Assembly: GCF_900240285.1 (NCBI RefSeq) | Contig: NZ_OESS01000002.1 | Coordinates: forward strand, 806,001-870,000 | Length of the DNA: 64,000 nucleotides | Direction of reading: 5' to 3' | Source: Halobacillus sp. Marseille-P3879 | GTDB lineage: Bacteria; Bacillota; Bacilli; Bacillales; Halobacillaceae | Part shown: one piece after another, positions 45,298-54,713 of the stretch | How the letters are laid out: each line of letters opens with the position of its first letter | How positions within the stretch are numbered: position 1 is the stretch's first letter | Position numbers and translations under genes: made by a program | Notes under the pieces: generated by a model | Database searches by the model: none | What the model was told of the DNA's origin: nothing | Seen by the model: the letters and a program-made list of their open reading frames with translations, nothing else

Positions 45298-46370
45298 GGG
45301 CCCACCCCCGCCATCCGCTTTAAGAAAGATAAACTGCTTGTGAACCAGGGTTGAGAAGGTCTCTTGTCTAAGACGAAAGATTCTGCGACCCGTTCGTTAT
45401 TTAAATGATAAGTTCGAACTCCTTCATAGGAAGGATCAGTTTTATTTGGTTCAAAACTTGCTGTAATATTCTTTTTTTCACTTTCTCTCAGCGGAAATAT
45501 AATATCCTTTGGAAAATAATAAAGCTGTCCGTGAGCTTCTCTGTACCCCTCCTCCTGCAGTCTATAAGTCTCAAAATTATCAAATCCCCACTCATACATG
45601 CGTTCGTGATCATTCCAATCACTAGGGGCGTTTAACGTTACAGCTACTAATTCCATCCCGTCCTTTTCTGCACTTGAAACTAATGTCCTCCCCGCTCTTT
45701 TCGTAAACCCTGTTTTTCCTCCAGTAGTGTGATCATATAACATTGTCAGTAATTTATTTTTATTCTGCCAAGAATATGTACGATTCTCGGATTTGTAAGA
45801 TGAACTGCCCGTTACTTCTCTAAACGTATCGTTTTTCATCGAGTAAGCCATGAGCAAAGCTAAGTCATACGCGCTTGATACGTGGTTTTCACCATCCAGC
45901 CCATGGGGGTTCTCAAAGTTGGAGGACTCCATCCCTAACCATGCAGCTTTTTCATTCATTAAATAAGTAAACCCTTCTAGGCTGCCGCCTACGTGCTCAG
46001 CAATAGCTACGGCGGAATCGTTTCCTGAACGGAGCATTAGTCCATATACTAAGTCCTTGAGTGGAATCTTTTCTCCCTCAGTTAAATAGATGGAGGATCC
46101 TTCAGTACGAATAGCTCTATCGCTAACTACTACTTTTTCATCCATTTTACCCGATTCAATTGCAATAATGGCGGTTAAAATTTTTGTCGTACTGGCAATT
46201 AATGAAGGTGTATAACTATCTTTCTCAAATAATACGCGCCCGGACTCAGCATCCATAAGGACAGCATGTTCTGCGGAGACAGATAAGGATGGTTCAGAAT
46301 AAACAGGACCAGGTTTTATCCAGCATACGCCAGCTAATACGATAACGATCATATAGATCATCGTCTTCAA
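45285..46370 (-). CDS. dacB: D-Ala-D-Ala carboxypeptidase DacB (PBP5*)
   Basis: DacB trims cortex peptidoglycan stem peptides and so controls spore cortex cross-linking. The three penicilloyl-serine motifs are present: STTK, SGN in RSGNDSA, and KTG in GGKTGFT. A signal anchor occupies the first 25 residues. The start is probably the TTG at 46370, 10 nt after GGAGG and downstream of the sigma-E-like promoter. It gives 361 residues. The frame opens further upstream, but that would overlap the promoter. Confidence 0.92.
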   Translation of the reverse strand: MKTMIYMIVIVLAGVCWIKPGPVYSEPSLSVSAEHAVLMDAESGRVLFEKDSYTPSLIASTTKILTAIIAIESGKMDEKVVVSDRAIRTEGSSIYLTEGEKIPLKDLVYGLMLRSGNDSAVAIAEHVGGSLEGFTYLMNEKAAWLGMESSNFENPHGLDGENHVSSAYDLALLMAYSMKNDTFREVTGSSSYKSENRTYSWQNKNKLLTMLYDHTTGGKTGFTKRAGRTLVSSAEKDGMELVAVTLNAPSDWNDHERMYEWGFDNFETYRLQEEGYREAHGQLYYFPKDIIFPLRESEKKNITASFEPNKTDPSYEGVRTYHLNNERVAESFVLDKRPSQPWFTSSLSFLKRMAGVGPWST

Positions 46371-46404
46371 GAGCAATCTTCCTCCAATCTTCTTCACTTG
46401 CTTA

Positions 46405-46434
46405 ACTTTATGCACAAAAGTACAAGCATATGAA
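46405..46434 (-). promoter_or_regulatory. Sigma-E-like promoter of dacB-spmA-spmB
   Basis: TTCATATG (46434-46427), a 14-nt spacer and CATAAAGT (46412-46405) resemble the sigma-E consensus and lie about 35 nt before the TTG start. Confidence 0.6.
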
Positions 46435-46513
46435 AAGAACAGACTATTAGTCATGACGTCCTGCGGGATTTATGTGAAAAACTGGATACATTGACAATGC
46501 AGTTTACTAACCA

Positions 46514-46546
46514 TAGAAAAAAGCTGCGGGCACTTCCGCAGCTTTA
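46514..46546 (-). terminator. Intrinsic terminator of the scpAB transcript
   Basis: AAAGCTGCGG pairs with CCGCAGCTTT, and TTTCTATGG follows on the minus strand. Confidence 0.87.
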
Positions 46547-46566
46547 AACATCCTAGTAACCGTAAA

Positions 46567-46926
46567 CTACTGAAAATAAACCAACGTAGAATCCAGTTCA
46601 ACCCATCCTGTTTCATTTATATTCCGATAGAGCTTCTGGATTAAATCCAGATTCAATTCCTCAAAAACGAGTAATATTTCCTCCTTATTTAAAAAAATAC
46701 TCGTTCTATGTTTATATTCCGGATACTTAATGATGCAGGCAAGAGAAATAATATGGACAATATTGTTTATAGGTAAAGAAAATCGGGATGCGACTTCTTT
46801 CTGACAACTTGCAGGGTACCTGATTTCAAGAGAATGTTCACTTCCTTTATCTTCATATATTACTACCGAACTGCAAACAGAAACATCACTTTCATTGCAT
46901 TCTCCATAAACCTCAGTAATTTTCAA
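46567..46926 (-). CDS. Unrecognised 119-aa protein at the end of the scpAB operon
   Basis: The 119 residues form an alpha/beta protein with four Cys and no signal, helix-turn-helix or transmembrane segment I could recognise. Its start is a TTG with GGAGG 10 nt upstream. It lies 29 nt after scpB and before a terminator, so it is probably cotranscribed. B. subtilis has ypuI at this position, but the lengths differ (119 versus about 180) and I see no likeness. Function is unknown. Confidence 0.65.
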   Translation of the reverse strand: MKITEVYGECNESDVSVCSSVVIYEDKGSEHSLEIRYPASCQKEVASRFSLPINNIVHIISLACIIKYPEYKHRTSIFLNKEEILLVFEELNLDLIQKLYRNINETGWVELDSTLVYFQ

Positions 46927-46955
46927 TATTCCGATTCCTCCGCTCCATGTAGAGT

Positions 46956-47537
46956 TCAGCTTTCCTCATCAGAGAATTTTTCAAAAAACAAATCAGCTTC
47001 ATCTTCTACGTTATCCTGTTCATTAAATTCTTCAATCGGCGGCAGTTCCTTGATCGAAGAAAGACCAAAATAAGTTAGAAAAGCAGTAGACGTTCCAAAT
47101 AGAACCGGTTTGCCCACCGCTTCTTTTCTGCCTCTTTCTTCAATTAACCCCCGATTAACCAGAGTTTGTACAGCACGGTCACTCTTAACCCCTCGAAGAT
47201 CATCGATTTCAATTCTAGTAATCGGCTGCCGGTATGCTATAATAGCAAGAACTTCCAGGGCTGCCTGCGAAAGTCGGGTGGAGCCTTTGGTACTTAGCAG
47301 GTTCTCATAATATGAAGCGTGCTCAGGCTTTGTCGTTAGATGCAGGGTTCCATTTGATTCCATAATTTTTATTCCCCGATCCTCCCGGGCATAATCATTA
47401 TAGAGTTCTTCTAGAATCTCCTTTAACTCTCCATTTGTACAATCTATGAGTTGAGTCAATTTGTTTTTTGATAGTCCTTCATCTCCAGATGCGAACAACA
47501 AACCTTCTGTAAGGGCTTTTTTTTCAACCTTATTCAT
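46956..47537 (-). CDS. scpB: Chromosome segregation/condensation protein ScpB
   Basis: ScpB is the winged-helix subunit that dimerises and binds ScpA within the Smc complex. The 194 residues show two winged-helix domains, with LEVLAIIAYRQPITRIEI and DRAVQTLVNRGLIEE in the second, and an acidic tail. GGAGG is 6 nt before the ATG at 47537; the frame extends upstream without better signals. It follows scpA by 44 nt. Confidence 0.94.
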   Translation of the reverse strand: MNKVEKKALTEGLLFASGDEGLSKNKLTQLIDCTNGELKEILEELYNDYAREDRGIKIMESNGTLHLTTKPEHASYYENLLSTKGSTRLSQAALEVLAIIAYRQPITRIEIDDLRGVKSDRAVQTLVNRGLIEERGRKEAVGKPVLFGTSTAFLTYFGLSSIKELPPIEEFNEQDNVEDEADLFFEKFSDEES

Positions 47538-47581
47538 CATGTTCCTCCATCCATACAACATAAAACCTATATGCTGTGTAG

Positions 47582-48328
47582 TTACACGTCATGGTTGTCC
47601 AGTAAACGATAGACCATTAACTCTTCGAAATGGTTGGACTGAGTACAGACTATTTCATTACTTTTCATTAACTCTAATATCGCAATAAACGAAACAACTA
47701 CGTGAGACCTTGTACGTTCTTCAAACAAATCATAAAACCTGGTCCCCCCTGTTGAAACCGTAATTTTGTTTAGAATATCTTCCATTCTTAATTGAATAGA
47801 AACTTCATCACGTTTTATTTTGGTTTCATTTGCGGGTTTTTGTTTATTAGATCTAAGTAATTGCTGCACGGCAGCGACCATTTCAAATACAGACGCTTCC
47901 CCGGCTTTAACTTCAGGTTCTTCCTGAGTTTCTTCATGGATCATCTGCGGGCGTGTATAAATACGGTTCTCTTCTAATTCTTTATTTTTTAAATCTTCGG
48001 CTGCTTTTTTATATTTTTTATATTCAACAAGCCTGCTGATTAACTCTTCCCTGGGGTCTTCTTCTTGTTCTTCAAATTCATCATCAAGAGAGGGAGCAGG
48101 GAGCAGCATTTGACTTTTAATTGCTACTAAGGTTGCAGCCATTACAAGATACTCACTTGCAATGTTTAATTCCAACTCCTGCATGGTGTGAATGTAATTC
48201 ATGTATTGCTCTGTTATAGTAGAAACGGGAATATCATATATATCAATTTCATAGCGGTTAATTAAATGTAGCAGAAGATCCAAAGGACCTTCAAATTGTT
48301 CAAGTTTAACTTGATAACGATCTGTCAT
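47582..48328 (-). CDS. scpA: Chromosome segregation/condensation protein ScpA
   Basis: ScpA is the kleisin of the Smc-ScpA-ScpB complex. The 248 residues start with the kleisin signature FEGPLDLLLHLI and KIEI-type helix, followed by an acidic middle (about 95-140). A C-terminal winged helix binds the Smc head. Together with scpB it begins the operon. It is divergent from ypuF. Confidence 0.95.
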   Translation of the reverse strand: MTDRYQVKLEQFEGPLDLLLHLINRYEIDIYDIPVSTITEQYMNYIHTMQELELNIASEYLVMAATLVAIKSQMLLPAPSLDDEFEEQEEDPREELISRLVEYKKYKKAAEDLKNKELEENRIYTRPQMIHEETQEEPEVKAGEASVFEMVAAVQQLLRSNKQKPANETKIKRDEVSIQLRMEDILNKITVSTGGTRFYDLFEERTRSHVVVSFIAILELMKSNEIVCTQSNHFEELMVYRLLDNHDV

Positions 48329-48429
48329 AGCATTCTTCCCTTTTTTATTTTACTAGTTTGCTTACTGCAATCATCGTACCAGAAATTAATCCACCCGTTA
48401 ATATTATATTATGAAGGGAGATCTGTTAA

Positions 48430-48900
48430 ATGTATCCTTATCCTTATATTGAGTTTCTAGCTCATTTTCATGGCACACGTGATTATTTTGAATGTCACGA
48501 AGTACTCGAAGACCACTGGAAAGAAGTAGCACCGGGTCAGAGAAACTCGGTATGGGTGCTGCTTATTCAATTGGCCGTCACTCTCTATCACCATAGAAGA
48601 GGGAACTGGAAAGGGGCAGAAATTCTTATTAATAAGACGATAGAGAAACTGCCGGCTAATCGGGAACATTTGTCCTCCCTAGGGATAAACGTAAACGATT
48701 TTCAGGAGTTGTTACTATTAGAAAAGGATACGATAGAGAAAAGGAACACTTATCAAAGCCTGTCTATTCCTATCTATGATCCAGCGTTAAAAGAGGAAGT
48801 GGTTTCATTATGTAACAAATGGGAGGTGTCCTATGGTCTTCCCAGTGATTTAAACGATGAACGATTGATTCATCGTCATCAAAGAAAATTTAGAACATAA
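48430..48900 (+). CDS. ypuF: DUF309 protein YpuF
   Basis: The 156-residue protein matches DUF309, with the YFECHEVLEDHWKE signature near 19-32 and LYHHRRGNWKGA. These conserved Glu, His and Asp residues suggest a metal-binding or catalytic site, but the function is unknown. GGGAG is 9 nt before the ATG. It is transcribed opposite to scpA and ends in a bidirectional terminator shared with ribT. Confidence 0.88.
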   Translation: MYPYPYIEFLAHFHGTRDYFECHEVLEDHWKEVAPGQRNSVWVLLIQLAVTLYHHRRGNWKGAEILINKTIEKLPANREHLSSLGINVNDFQELLLLEKDTIEKRNTYQSLSIPIYDPALKEEVVSLCNKWEVSYGLPSDLNDERLIHRHQRKFRT

Positions 48901-48902
48901 AA

Positions 48903-48932
48903 AGAAGACGCCCTCCTTTAGGCGTCTTCTAT
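48903..48932. terminator. Bidirectional terminator ypuF/ribT
   Basis: AGAAGACGCC pairs perfectly with GGCGTCTTCT around an 8-nt loop, between the two convergent genes. Confidence 0.85.
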
Positions 48933-49297
48933 TATACCTTTGAAGATGAATTTTCCACATCACATTTTTCAAAAAAAGCTTCCGTCGCTTCATCAGGTTT
49001 TACTTGATAATTCTTCTCAAATTGCTCCTGTGCAGCGATTACCATTTTCTTTCCTATTCCTAAATTGCGATGAGAAGGGTTTACGGACACGTGCTGAATA
49101 TATGCCGTTCCTTCTTCCGTCCGCACTCCTACAGTCCCAAGAATGTCTTCCTCTTTCCAAAGAAAAAGGTGCCAATCCGGGTTCTGTTCATACTCTTGTA
49201 TAATACCCTGAAGCTTGCGGACTTCTTTGCATTCAGGCATAAAAGAAAGAAGCCCCATTGCAATTTTTTCAAATGATTTTTTAAATCGTATTAGCAT
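48932..49297 (-). CDS. ribT: GNAT acetyltransferase RibT
   Basis: The 121 residues are close to B. subtilis RibT (MLIRFKKSFEKIAMGLLSFM) with a GNAT acetyl-CoA core VSVNPSHRNLGIGKKM. B. subtilis ribT sits at the end of the riboflavin operon, but here no rib gene adjoins. It lies between ypuF (convergent) and a possible small membrane peptide. Substrate is unknown. Confidence 0.92.
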   Translation of the reverse strand: MLIRFKKSFEKIAMGLLSFMPECKEVRKLQGIIQEYEQNPDWHLFLWKEEDILGTVGVRTEEGTAYIQHVSVNPSHRNLGIGKKMVIAAQEQFEKNYQVKPDEATEAFFEKCDVENSSSKV

Positions 49298-49351
49298 AAT
49301 AACCCCTCGTATTGCTCATTAAATTTTTTGAAGCCAGAAATACGCTAGCGA

Positions 49352-49441
49352 TTACATGACGAGTTTGAACCAATAATAGATACCCCATGATAAGCTTAAT
49401 GTTAATAATAGTGTAAAAAGGATCCAGTTTTTCTTTTTCAT
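49352..49441 (-). CDS. Possible 29-aa membrane peptide
   Basis: Positions 49441 to 49352 encode a Lys-rich start (MKKKNWILF), one hydrophobic segment and a short tail (YYWFKLVM). GGGAG lies 6 nt before the ATG. No homologue is recognised. It might be a small membrane protein or chance. It occupies most of the gap between ribT and the M50 gene. Confidence 0.4.
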   Translation of the reverse strand: MKKKNWILFTLLLTLSLSWGIYYWFKLVM

Positions 49442-49495
49442 TGTTATCTCCCATACTTCAAGTCACTTCTACGCAAAAGGATACTTTAAAACTAT

Positions 49496-49951
49496 TTAAT
49501 ATTCAACCCGCCTGGCGAGTAAATTTTCAAAAATTAAATAGCCGTCTGATTTGCGCCTTCCTATCCGAAATGGGAGGAGGTTGCTGATGGCAAGATACAG
49601 GTTAAACAACAAAAACAGGTCCATCCATCCTGCCCTCTCACTATTAGTATAAATAAGCAGGGTGCACACGACAGCATTTGCTGCAGGTCCTCCCATGCTG
49701 ATTAGAACTTTTTGAAATCGGGTAAAACCCGGATTCTTAATATTTGCGGAATGCCCTCCCCAGAAATATAAGCTACCTATAATTATGTGCAATTTCTGGA
49801 ATTTAATACGTATTATAGAACTTCCGGCTCCTATGGTCAATACCGAATATTCCGCTCTACAAAGGGCTCCTCCGAGTATATGGCCAAGCTCATGAATCAC
49901 TAGACCGATTGGGGCAATTACGAATAGCAGTAAAAGTAATAATCCAATCAT
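49496..49951 (-). CDS. Small M50 family membrane metalloprotease
   Basis: The 151-residue membrane protein carries the zinc motif HELGH (H20, E21, H24). The second metal-ligand motif is NLLPFRIGRRKSDGYLI near the C-terminus, with the conserved Asp in SDG. A GGPAANAVV block lies between them. It has three or four membrane segments and no PDZ domain, so it is a minimal site-2 protease type. It lies 15 nt after ppiB. The substrate is unknown. Confidence 0.83.
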   Translation of the reverse strand: MIGLLLLLLFVIAPIGLVIHELGHILGGALCRAEYSVLTIGAGSSIIRIKFQKLHIIIGSLYFWGGHSANIKNPGFTRFQKVLISMGGPAANAVVCTLLIYTNSERAGWMDLFLLFNLYLAISNLLPFRIGRRKSDGYLIFENLLARRVEY

Positions 49952-49966
49952 ATTGATTGAGCGTAA

Positions 49967-50398
49967 TTAGTCTTCTACTCTAACACGCTGCATTACGTCT
50001 CCCGGGCGTACCCGATCGACTGTATCTACACCTTCAATCACCTTCCCAAAAACCGTATGTCTGCCATCGAGGTGAGGCTGGGGAGAGTGGCAGATAAAGA
50101 ATTGGCTGCCGCCTGTATCTTTTCCGGCATGGGCCATGGATAAAGTGCCACGTTCATGCTTGTGCGGATTTCCTTCAGTTTCACATTTAATTGTGTATCC
50201 AGGTCCGCCAGTACCATTTCCATTCGGGTCTCCGCCCTGAATGACGAAATCCGGAATAACGCGGTGAAATGTTAATCCATCGTAAAATTCACTGTTCGCC
50301 AGCTTTTCGAAGTTTTCTACGGTATTCGGTGCTGCATCATTATAAAGCTCAATTTTCAATTCTTCTCCATTTTCAAATTTAATCGTTGCTTGTTTCAT
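49967..50398 (-). CDS. ppiB: Peptidyl-prolyl cis-trans isomerase B (cyclophilin)
   Basis: PpiB catalyses proline isomerisation. Its 143 residues contain the cyclophilin blocks [35 protein letters not shown] and [11 protein letters not shown]. The start overlaps the end of lysA by 20 nt, and GGAGG precedes it. The lysA-ppiB order is that of B. subtilis. Confidence 0.96.
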   Translation of the reverse strand: MKQATIKFENGEELKIELYNDAAPNTVENFEKLANSEFYDGLTFHRVIPDFVIQGGDPNGNGTGGPGYTIKCETEGNPHKHERGTLSMAHAGKDTGGSQFFICHSPQPHLDGRHTVFGKVIEGVDTVDRVRPGDVMQRVRVED

Positions 50399-51707
50399 AG
50401 TTTAATTCCTCCTGGTTAGTATAAGATAAGTCCAGTCTTGTTATTTCTTCGAAGTTTTCTCTCCGTACTACAAGCTGGTGCTTTCCATTTTCTACAAAAA
50501 CCACTGCTGCTTTACCGAAACGGTTATAATTGTTGGCCATTGAATACCCGTAGGCTCCAGTGCTGAACACAGCCATTAAGTCATGAGGCTCCACAGCAGG
50601 CAGTTTCACATCCCATAATAGCATATCTCCCGATTCGCAGCACTTACCAGCAATAGCATATTCCTTTTCAGCCGGTTCGTGCATTTTGTTTGCTAATACT
50701 GCGTTATACTTTGCTTGATACAATGCCGGCCGGATATTGTCGGTCATACCTCCATCTACGGAAGCGTAAGTTCTCACGCCGGGAATTTCTTTAATCGACC
50801 CCATGGTATATAAAGTTACGCCAGCATCGCCTACAATTGCTCTTCCAGGCTCAATCCATATTTCCGGCATAGGGTAATTTAATTTTTCAGACTGGAGCTT
50901 AACTTCATCTATTAGAGCTAATGCATATTGATCAAGATCGAGCGGATCATCATCATCAGTGTACTGTATACCGAACCCTCCCCCTAAATTTAACACCTCT
51001 GCATTAAAGGAGAAGCGTTCCCGCCATTCTTTCATCGTTTCAAATAACTTCTGTGTGGCTAATGTAAATCCACTCGTCTCAAAGATTTGTGAACCGATAT
51101 GACAATGAAGACCCTTTATTTTTACATGGTCGTTGGCTTGTAAAAGTTCAAATGCCTTTTCTGCCTGCCCGCTGGATAAATCAAAACCAAATTTAGAGTC
51201 CTCCTGCCCTGTCAGTATATAATCATGAGTGTGGGCTTCAATCCCTGGGGTTACACGTAAGAGAACGTCTACAGACTTTTGTTTGTCCTCCAACACATCA
51301 GTTAGCAGAGCAATTTCGTAAAAATTATCTACGACAATGCAGCCTATATTGTTATCAACCGCCATTTCAAGTTCGGTAAAACTTTTATTATTACCGTGCA
51401 TATGAATTTTCTCAGCTGGAAAACCTGCTTTCAAAGCTGTATGAAGTTCGCCTTCAGACACAACATCTAAACTTAGTCCTTCCTGGTTTGCAACTTCCAG
51501 CATAGCAATGGAAGAAAACGCTTTACTCGCATATGCTACCTGAGCCGGAATGTTATGGTTTTTAAATGTCTGTACGAACGCTCTTGCGTTATGTCGAATT
51601 CTTTCCACGTCGTACACATAAACAGGAGTTCCGTACGTTTCCGCAATTTCAGCTGCAGGAATCCCCCCGATCAGCAGTTGTCCTTGTCTATTGATATTGT
51701 GCCTCAT
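50379..51707 (-). CDS. lysA: Diaminopimelate decarboxylase
   Basis: LysA decarboxylates meso-diaminopimelate to lysine. The 442-residue PLP enzyme has its lysine in [10 protein letters not shown] (K62), the glycine loop [12 protein letters not shown], and the second-subunit active-site CESGD block. GGAG precedes the ATG. It is upstream of ppiB and downstream of the spoVA operon terminator. No L-box is visible in the 141-nt leader. Confidence 0.96.
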   Translation of the reverse strand: MRHNINRQGQLLIGGIPAAEIAETYGTPVYVYDVERIRHNARAFVQTFKNHNIPAQVAYASKAFSSIAMLEVANQEGLSLDVVSEGELHTALKAGFPAEKIHMHGNNKSFTELEMAVDNNIGCIVVDNFYEIALLTDVLEDKQKSVDVLLRVTPGIEAHTHDYILTGQEDSKFGFDLSSGQAEKAFELLQANDHVKIKGLHCHIGSQIFETSGFTLATQKLFETMKEWRERFSFNAEVLNLGGGFGIQYTDDDDPLDLDQYALALIDEVKLQSEKLNYPMPEIWIEPGRAIVGDAGVTLYTMGSIKEIPGVRTYASVDGGMTDNIRPALYQAKYNAVLANKMHEPAEKEYAIAGKCCESGDMLLWDVKLPAVEPHDLMAVFSTGAYGYSMANNYNRFGKAAVVFVENGKHQLVVRRENFEEITRLDLSYTNQEELNYETSND

Positions 51708-51773
51708 ACTGCTCCGCCTTTCTATCTAAATGTTAAGTATTCTCAAGATGCCTCAGTCGTATCCGTAATCCAA

Positions 51774-51812
51774 AAAGAAAATGCCCCTTTTAACCAAAGG
51801 AACATTTAAAAT
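51774..51812 (-). terminator. Probable terminator of the spoVA operon
   Basis: AAATGTTCCTTT pairs imperfectly with AAAGGGGCATTT, and TCTTTTTGG follows on the minus strand, 37 nt past spoVAF. Confidence 0.65.
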
Positions 51813-51848
51813 TATATTTAATTTATCATAAGTTGTACTAACGGGCAA

Positions 51849-53315
51849 TCATCTTTGTCTGTGATTGTTCTGCGGGTGAACAATACTTGGTCTTATTTTC
51901 GCTAAAGGTACAGACATTCTTACTATAATCTGGGCAAATGCTTTAGCATTAAAAGGCAGGAATGGCCAGAGATAAGGTGTATTAAGTGACTTTGTGCGTG
52001 CCAGTAACAGAATATAGAGAGTGATCCCTATAACAAACCCATACAATCCAAATAAAGCGGCCGAAGCCAGTATTATTAAACGGGACATTTTGTTTGCAAC
52101 AGAAAGTTCATAGCTTGGGGTAGAATAAGAGCCTATGGCACTGACAGCCACATAAAGGATGACTTCCGGTACGAACAAACCAACATCAATGGCAATCTGC
52201 CCAATAAGAACAGCCGCAATCAAACCCATCGCAGTCGAAAGAGGCGTTGGTGTATGAATAGAAGCAATCCTCAGCATCTCTATACCCAAATCAGCAATTA
52301 AAAGCTGTACGATAACTGGTATGGTGCTTTCTTCGTTGGGACCGATAAAATCCAGGGCTTCTGGTAAGAGATCCGGTTGAATAACGAACAGCATCCATAA
52401 TGGCAATAGAAATACTGAAGCAAATAACCCGAAGAACCTCACCCATCTGACAAAAGATCCTACAGCCGGGGACTGTCTGTATTCTTCAGCGTGCTGCACG
52501 TGATGAAAATAGGTTGTAGGTGTAATAATCATACTTGGAGACGTATCCACCATTACAATGACATGACCTTCTAACAAATGAGCAGATGCGATATCAGGAC
52601 GCTCGGTATACCTCACCAGCGGGAATGGATTGAATCCCTGTTTAACTAAAAATTCTTCAACAGCTTTATCTGCCATGGACAGGCCATCGATATTAATGCT
52701 TTCTAGCTCATCTTTAATCAGTTGAATGAGCCCCGGATCAGCTACATCTTGAATGTAGGAAATACAAATATCTGTTTTCGAGCGCTGGCCCACCTGAATA
52801 AGCTCGTTTCGCAGGCGATCATCTCTAATTCTGCGTCTCGTAAGAGCCGTGTTTTCAATAATATTTTCCGTATACCCGTCTCTTGAACCGCGCACGACTT
52901 TTTCTGTATCCGGTTCTTCAGGCGTTCTACCAGGATATGCACGAACATCCACAATAATCGCTTCTGCTTCACCTTCAACGAAAATAGCGATCAAACCTGA
53001 AAGCACCTGGGTTACACTTTTTTCAATGGTATCTTCCAGCTCTACCTGCTGGTGAGCAAGATCATTATAAATGTGCTTAAATGCCGATTTATCATCCCGG
53101 GTGCCTTCATTCAATTGAAACAATTGCCTTAATAAATTAACTATCACCGGCGATTCACATAAACCATTGACATAATAAAGGTCTACTTCATGCCCCAGAA
53201 TATTCATGGTACGGCATCCAACGTCAAAAGACTTGCCTATGCCTAATTTTTCATACATAATGGAGCGGTTTTGATCTATTTTCATTACAATTGGTGTTTT
53301 CTTTTGTTCCGGCAT
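51849..53315 (-). CDS. spoVAF: Stage V sporulation protein AF (GerA-like)
   Basis: SpoVAF resembles the A subunits of germinant receptors. The 488 residues begin with a soluble domain (about 1-275) and continue with five or so membrane segments, then a basic tail. Motifs include DVRAYPGRTPEEPDTEKVVRG and PSMIITPTTYF. It lies 22 nt after spoVAEb, so the spoVAEa gene of B. subtilis is missing. Confidence 0.94.
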   Translation of the reverse strand: MPEQKKTPIVMKIDQNRSIMYEKLGIGKSFDVGCRTMNILGHEVDLYYVNGLCESPVIVNLLRQLFQLNEGTRDDKSAFKHIYNDLAHQQVELEDTIEKSVTQVLSGLIAIFVEGEAEAIIVDVRAYPGRTPEEPDTEKVVRGSRDGYTENIIENTALTRRRIRDDRLRNELIQVGQRSKTDICISYIQDVADPGLIQLIKDELESINIDGLSMADKAVEEFLVKQGFNPFPLVRYTERPDIASAHLLEGHVIVMVDTSPSMIITPTTYFHHVQHAEEYRQSPAVGSFVRWVRFFGLFASVFLLPLWMLFVIQPDLLPEALDFIGPNEESTIPVIVQLLIADLGIEMLRIASIHTPTPLSTAMGLIAAVLIGQIAIDVGLFVPEVILYVAVSAIGSYSTPSYELSVANKMSRLIILASAALFGLYGFVIGITLYILLLARTKSLNTPYLWPFLPFNAKAFAQIIVRMSVPLAKIRPSIVHPQNNHRQR

Positions 53316-53337
53316 TGAAGGCGCTCCTTTCTATTGT

Positions 53338-53688
53338 CTATCCTTTTGGTTTAAAAACGACAGCTACGATAAAACCAAATAGAATGGCCGAAGCGATCCC
53401 CGCAGAAGTTAATTCAAAAATTCCTATGGCAATCCCTATAAATCCATGTTCATCGGCCTGTTCCATAGCTCCATGTAAAAGAGAATGACCGAAGCTGGTA
53501 ATCGGTACGGTAGCACCCGCCCCTGCAAATTCAATTAAATTGTCATAAAGATCAAAAGCATCGAGTACAGCCCCCGCAACGACAAATGATGACATGACAT
53601 GAGCCGGAGTCAACTTTGCAAAATCCAATAAAAACTGACCAATCACACATATAGCCCCGCCAACCAGAAATGCCCATAAAAAACTCAT
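53338..53688 (-). CDS. spoVAEb: Stage V sporulation protein AEb
   Basis: The 116-residue protein is the small membrane subunit of the DPA channel. It has four hydrophobic segments, and the conserved [18 protein letters not shown]. It overlaps the spoVAD stop by 4 nt. It is the paralogue of SpoVAC (same GAGSAVPVTGF-type motif) and belongs with the SpoVA inner-membrane channel. Confidence 0.92.
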   Translation of the reverse strand: MSFLWAFLVGGAICVIGQFLLDFAKLTPAHVMSSFVVAGAVLDAFDLYDNLIEFAGAGATVPITSFGHSLLHGAMEQADEHGFIGIAIGIFELTSAGIASAILFGFIVAVVFKPKG

Positions 53689-54701
53689 TCGGATTCCTCC
53701 CCTTTGGCTAGAACGACTGCATGAGCAATCCCAGGTATGGATTCCTTCTGCTGAATCATAGTAGGACTCATAAGCGCGCCAGTAGCCACTACAAGAATTC
53801 GTTTGTATGTTCCGTCTTTAATCCCATTAATAAGTTTTCCATACGTAACTACAGCTGAACAAGCACAGCCGCTTCCACCACTGAAAACAGGCTGCTCACT
53901 ATGATAAATAAGTAAGCCACAATCTTTATGCACCTCTGCAATGTGATATCCGTCGTCCTTTAACATATCTTTTAAAATAGGAGTGCCTACAGAGGAAAGA
54001 TCACCTGTAACAATTAAATCGTAATCGGTTGGTACTCTTCCCATATCTTCTAAGTGAGTCTTTATCGTATCCCTCGCGGCAGGTGCCATTGCCGAACCCA
54101 TGTCAAAGGCGTCAGTGATGCCGTAATCCACAACCTTGCCGATTGTAGCGGCCTCTACTTTAACTGGAGAGGGATTTGAGGATAACAAGGCTGCACCGCT
54201 TCCGGTAACTGTATAGGTTGCTGTATTCGGCTTTTGTCCACCATATTCAGTTGGATACCTGAATTGTCTTTCTGCCGTAGCATTATGGGAGCTGACCGCA
54301 GCAATCGCCTGCTTCGCATATCCGCTTTCAATTAATGCTGCGCCGGTAGCTAACGTTTCCATAGAGGTGGAACAGGCGCCAAACATTCCTATAAGCGGAA
54401 TGCCAAGCTGGCGGGCCACATAGTTGCCTGTGACATTCTGATTCAGTAAGTCTCCAGCTAAAAATAAGTCAATATTACTTTTGTCTACACCAGCCTTTTG
54501 AAGACACTGATAAACAGCATCCAACATTAACCGCCGTTCAGCCAGTTCCCAGTTATCTTCATTACAATGCAGTTCGTTATATACTTTATCAAACGTATCT
54601 TTTAACGGCCCTTGACCTTCGAGTGGTCCGACAGCTGTGCCTGTTGATTGAATATAGACTGATTTATTAAAGCTCCACGTCTGTTTCCCTGTTTTAGTCA
54701 C
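53685..54701 (-). CDS. spoVAD: Stage V sporulation protein AD (DPA-binding)
   Basis: SpoVAD binds dipicolinic acid for import into the forespore. Its 338 residues have a thiolase-like fold with [16 protein letters not shown] and a C-terminal [11 protein letters not shown]. The start is a GTG after GGGGGG. It is coupled to spoVAC (12-nt gap) and spoVAEb. Confidence 0.95.
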   Translation of the reverse strand: MTKTGKQTWSFNKSVYIQSTGTAVGPLEGQGPLKDTFDKVYNELHCNEDNWELAERRLMLDAVYQCLQKAGVDKSNIDLFLAGDLLNQNVTGNYVARQLGIPLIGMFGACSTSMETLATGAALIESGYAKQAIAAVSSHNATAERQFRYPTEYGGQKPNTATYTVTGSGAALLSSNPSPVKVEAATIGKVVDYGITDAFDMGSAMAPAARDTIKTHLEDMGRVPTDYDLIVTGDLSSVGTPILKDMLKDDGYHIAEVHKDCGLLIYHSEQPVFSGGSGCACSAVVTYGKLINGIKDGTYKRILVVATGALMSPTMIQQKESIPGIAHAVVLAKGEESE

Positions 54702-54713
54702 AATGTTCCCCCC

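Noticed and set aside
46371-46454. Longer dacB from the upstream ATG
   Set aside because: It would cover the sigma-E-like promoter and lacks a ribosome-binding site.
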